From an uncultured Lachnospiraceae bacterium (lineage in GTDB: Bacteria > Bacillota_A > Clostridia > Lachnospirales > Lachnospiraceae), in the NCBI GenBank assembly GCA_947177885.1, contig CAMWWF010000119.1, positions 1 through 8,047 on the forward strand: a DNA stretch of 8,047 bases, read 5' to 3'. This document shows, piece after piece, positions 6,357-8,047 of this stretch. Each line of letters begins with the position of its first letter. Within the stretch, counting starts at the first letter, position 1. Position numbers and translations under genes: made by a program. The notes below the pieces were generated by a model that made no database searches, had not been told where the DNA came from, and saw only the letters and a program-made list of their open reading frames with translations.

Positions 6357-6380
6357 CCTGTCCTTATATTTCATTGCCGT

Positions 6381-6500
6381 TTAAGAAGGCCGTTTTGTCA
6401 TATTCTGTGCAATTTCGCCTGTCCTCAGACGGCTTTTCCCTTCTTCAGGCAATCCGTACCCCATTATGACAGTCATGCCGTTTGTGGCAATCAGCTCCAT
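6381..6500 (-). CDS. Low-confidence small ORF in the hydratase leader, 39 residues
   Basis: An ATG-started frame ending in TAA, 64 nt before the hydratase start. The peptide begins MELIATNGMTVIMGYG and ends TKRPS. The frame stays open upstream to a TAG near 6656, about 90 codons in all, but has no better start codon. The ATG lacks a properly spaced Shine-Dalgarno. It could be chance openness, a leader peptide, or a decayed gene end. I do not recognise it. Confidence 0.15.
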   Translation of the reverse strand: MELIATNGMTVIMGYGLPEEGKSRLRTGEIAQNMTKRPS

Positions 6501-6638
6501 CCCCGCACTGTTTTCGATCCACCGATCAATACATACGATCAGTCCGTCAAAAGCGCTCGTTTCCCTTCCGCTGATCCTCCGAAAGCATCCCGGATATCCC
6601 GGCAGTGAAAACAGATTTTTTACGCCCTGACCATAACT

Positions 6639-6667
6639 ATTATAAAAGAAACGCTACATTTATGCAA
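6639..6667 (-). promoter_or_regulatory. Sigma-70-type promoter of the hydratase gene
   Basis: Minus-strand TTGCAT (6667-6662), a 17-nt spacer, and a perfect TATAAT (6644-6639). The predicted start is near 6632. It lies between the metallophosphoesterase terminator and the hydratase gene, so the enzyme is transcribed separately from the upstream gene. This is the best-matching housekeeping promoter in the window. Confidence 0.7.
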
Positions 6668-6770
6668 TGCCCTAATTATCTTTTAACCGTACCCGTGATC
6701 CCGTCATCTTCTGTACTGTTCTCACACCTCATACAGCGGCCACTTACATGTTCTTCCCCCATTTCCATGA

Positions 6771-6797
6771 TAAAAGTGCCGCAAAACGGCACTTTTA
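6771..6797. terminator. Bidirectional intrinsic terminator after the metallophosphoesterase
   Basis: A perfect 11-bp stem, TAAAAGTGCCG (6771-6781) against CGGCACTTTTA (6787-6797), with a 5-nt loop. The T-run is built into the descending arm on both strands. On the minus strand it follows the metallophosphoesterase stop at 6848 by about 50 nt and should end that gene. Confidence 0.85.
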
Positions 6798-6847
6798 CAC
6801 GCATCCGGTGATGCTGTTCCTATTCGATATACCACATATCAAAAAGA

Positions 6848-7789
6848 TCACTCCCTCACTCCCGTGACCCGGATCAACAGAGCACTCCCTTCATAGGCCG
6901 CATTTCCCACGATCTGCCGCAGCTGCGGCTCTTGATTTATAACACCGTCGTCATAAAGATGCACATGACCTGCAAGCACCAGCTTTACCGGACTGTTCTC
7001 CGCTGTAGTAAGTTCCAGAAAGTATCCGGAGGTATCATTTGGCCAGATCCCTCCGCCGTTTCCATTGCCGATCACCGTGGGACTGCTCCACGCTTCCACA
7101 GCCTTGGGCAATAATGTCTCCGCGGCATAAGGCACATGGTTTATGACAATAACAGGCTTATTCTGTGCCAGCAGATCTTCATAACCGGAAATCGCGTCGG
7201 GATTTACCTGATTCGCGCTGTTATCCACTCCCACAAGAAGCAGTTCACCGATCTCCACAGACTGAACCGCCGTATTTCCCCGCATCATGGGTGCCAGCTC
7301 CGACAGATAATTCTCTTTCCCGTAATCCGTCATATATTCCCAGGGATAAGTCCAGTCATGATTTCCGGGCACATACAGATACGGCATTTCCAGTTCCGCA
7401 AGCTGCCCCTGAAGCCACTCGATATTGGCATTGGAAGGCGAATCGATGATGTCCCCTCCCAGCAGGACTGCATCCACACCCGTCTCATTGGCATAGGCGA
7501 TCCAGGCGGGAAATTGTTCCGCAGATGAGATTCCCTCCGCATTTACAAACATACCATACCGCTGCTCCACATACTCCCGCTCCTGTTCCGACGCCCTGTC
7601 ATCCGGTGTCACCACATGGGAATCCGTCAGGAACAGAAAGGTGTACTCTCCCTCCAGGCCATCTATATATACGGTTTCCTCCGTAATTTCCTTCTCCCAT
7701 GAAATCTCCTTATGACTACAGCCGCCTGAGCATATCGCTAAGGCGGCCGCACACACAAGGAATCCTGCACATTCTGATATTCTCTTCAT
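6848..7789 (-). CDS. Lipoprotein-type metallophosphoesterase (calcineurin-like)
   Basis: A 313-residue exported phosphoesterase. Residues 1-24 form a lipoprotein signal: MKR, a hydrophobic stretch, then CSGGC with C24 as the likely lipidated cysteine. The -3 residue is Ser rather than Leu, so the lipobox is slightly atypical. The mature protein would be anchored on the outer face of the membrane. The five metallophosphoesterase motifs are in order: TDSH (D56, H58), GGDIID (D113), GNHD (143-145), NHVPY (H218) and GHVH (275, 277). These bind two metal ions and hydrolyse phosphate mono- or diesters; the substrate is unknown. The ATG at 7789 has AAAGGA at suitable spacing. It has its own terminator and a possible promoter at 7809-7838, so it is probably monocistronic. 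Confidence 0.92.
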   Translation of the reverse strand: MKRISECAGFLVCAAALAICSGGCSHKEISWEKEITEETVYIDGLEGEYTFLFLTDSHVVTPDDRASEQEREYVEQRYGMFVNAEGISSAEQFPAWIAYANETGVDAVLLGGDIIDSPSNANIEWLQGQLAELEMPYLYVPGNHDWTYPWEYMTDYGKENYLSELAPMMRGNTAVQSVEIGELLLVGVDNSANQVNPDAISGYEDLLAQNKPVIVINHVPYAAETLLPKAVEAWSSPTVIGNGNGGGIWPNDTSGYFLELTTAENSPVKLVLAGHVHLYDDGVINQEPQLRQIVGNAAYEGSALLIRVTGVRE

Positions 7790-7808
7790 GCGATTCCTTT
7801 CATTTTAA

Positions 7809-7838
7809 ATCATATCTTTCATCACATTGACAGCACAA
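7809..7838 (-). promoter_or_regulatory. Possible promoter of the metallophosphoesterase gene
   Basis: Minus-strand TTGTGC (7838-7833), an 18-nt spacer, and TATGAT (7814-7809). The start would be near 7802, leaving a very short leader that still includes the AAAGGA ribosome site. Matches are moderate and the spacer is long. Confidence 0.4.
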
Positions 7839-7973
7839 AGATCAGCTTGTCGAAGTTCCTGTCATACTCCCTGCCTGTTTCGCACCGTTGCATTGTTAAA
7901 ATTCCCAGACGATGCCACCGCATCGCCGCCTTGCTCTGACGCAAACATCAGGCACTGATCACTTCAAGCTCAA

Positions 7974-8001
7974 TGCAATGACGTACCGGAAAATCATTGC
8001 A
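7974..8001. repeat. Inverted repeat after the right-edge gene end
   Basis: TGCAATGA (7974-7981) pairs perfectly with TCATTGCA (7994-8001), with a 12-nt loop. It begins 5 nt after the stop codon of the partial minus-strand frame at 8007. It lacks a T-tract, so a canonical terminator is uncertain, but the position fits a 3'-end structure. Confidence 0.45.
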
Positions 8002-8006
8002 CACTT

Positions 8007-8047
8007 TTATAATTCCACCTTATCCAGATGCCAGATCTCATCCACAT
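8007..8047 (-). CDS. Possible C-terminal end of an unidentified gene (partial)
   Basis: One minus-strand frame enters from the right edge and reads VDEIWHLDKVEL before TAA. The short tail has an ordinary protein-like composition. It is followed directly by the inverted repeat at 7974-8001, as expected of a gene end. Only about 12 residues are visible, so no family can be named and chance cannot be excluded. Confidence 0.35.
   Translation of the reverse strand, partial: VDEIWHLDKVEL

Larger units (their letters stand above)
6317..6632 (-). promoter_or_regulatory. Long 5' leader of the hydratase gene
   Basis: About 315 nt separate the predicted start site from the ATG, unusually long for a single enzyme gene. 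It contains GATCAG/CTGATC (6537-6542 and 6571-6576) as possible stem arms, a CGATCA direct repeat with a 13-bp period (6523-6528, 6536-6541), a dyad ATGAC-A-GTCAT (6466-6476), and a tandem repeat next to the ribosome site (6327-6356). I recognise no known riboswitch consensus and see no terminator-like T-tract. Regulation at the RNA level is possible but unproven. Confidence 0.4.

Noticed and set aside
7910..7925. Hairpin CGATGC/GCATCG in the right-hand intergenic region
   Set aside because: Only a 6-bp stem with no adjacent T-tract and no clear relation to a gene end or start.

Overview
The window reads as a stretch of chromosome from an anaerobic Firmicute, most likely a motile member of the Lachnospiraceae (Clostridium cluster XIVa). 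This is inferred from by-eye protein similarity, roughly even base composition, purine-rich Shine-Dalgarno sites and a textbook sigma-28 (FliA/SigD) promoter, which implies a flagellar regulon. No taxonomic search was possible.

Every gene I can support lies on the minus strand, so the window is best read from right to left. At the right edge is the possible tail of an unidentified gene (8007-8047). Next come a lipoprotein-type metallophosphoesterase (6848-7789) closed by a clear bidirectional terminator, and a long non-coding stretch carrying a strong sigma-70-type promoter and a leader of about 315 nt. That leader precedes a 762-residue aconitase-family hydratase (4028-6316). An SseB-family protein (3301-3828) follows. 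Then comes a regulatory interval with a perfect sigma-28 promoter, an intrinsic terminator and a long leader, feeding a 381-residue EF-hand/RTX-like calcium-binding protein (1830-2975). After that lie a candidate 38-residue ORF and another terminator. The last gene is a complete MATE-family efflux transporter (161-1528) with its own extended -10 promoter. At the left edge a further promoter and a strongly folded leader point to a gene just outside the window.

The genes do not form one pathway. Most have their own promoter or terminator, so this looks like ordinary chromosome built of single-gene units. The most interesting part is 2976-3227. The sigma-28 promoter is followed, before the coding region, by a hairpin plus T-tract in the same orientation. 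Transcription from it should therefore give either a short (about 100 nt) motility-linked RNA or an attenuated leader, with read-through expressing a calcium-binding protein that lacks a Sec signal. I see no CRISPR array, tRNA, rRNA, insertion sequence or phage gene.
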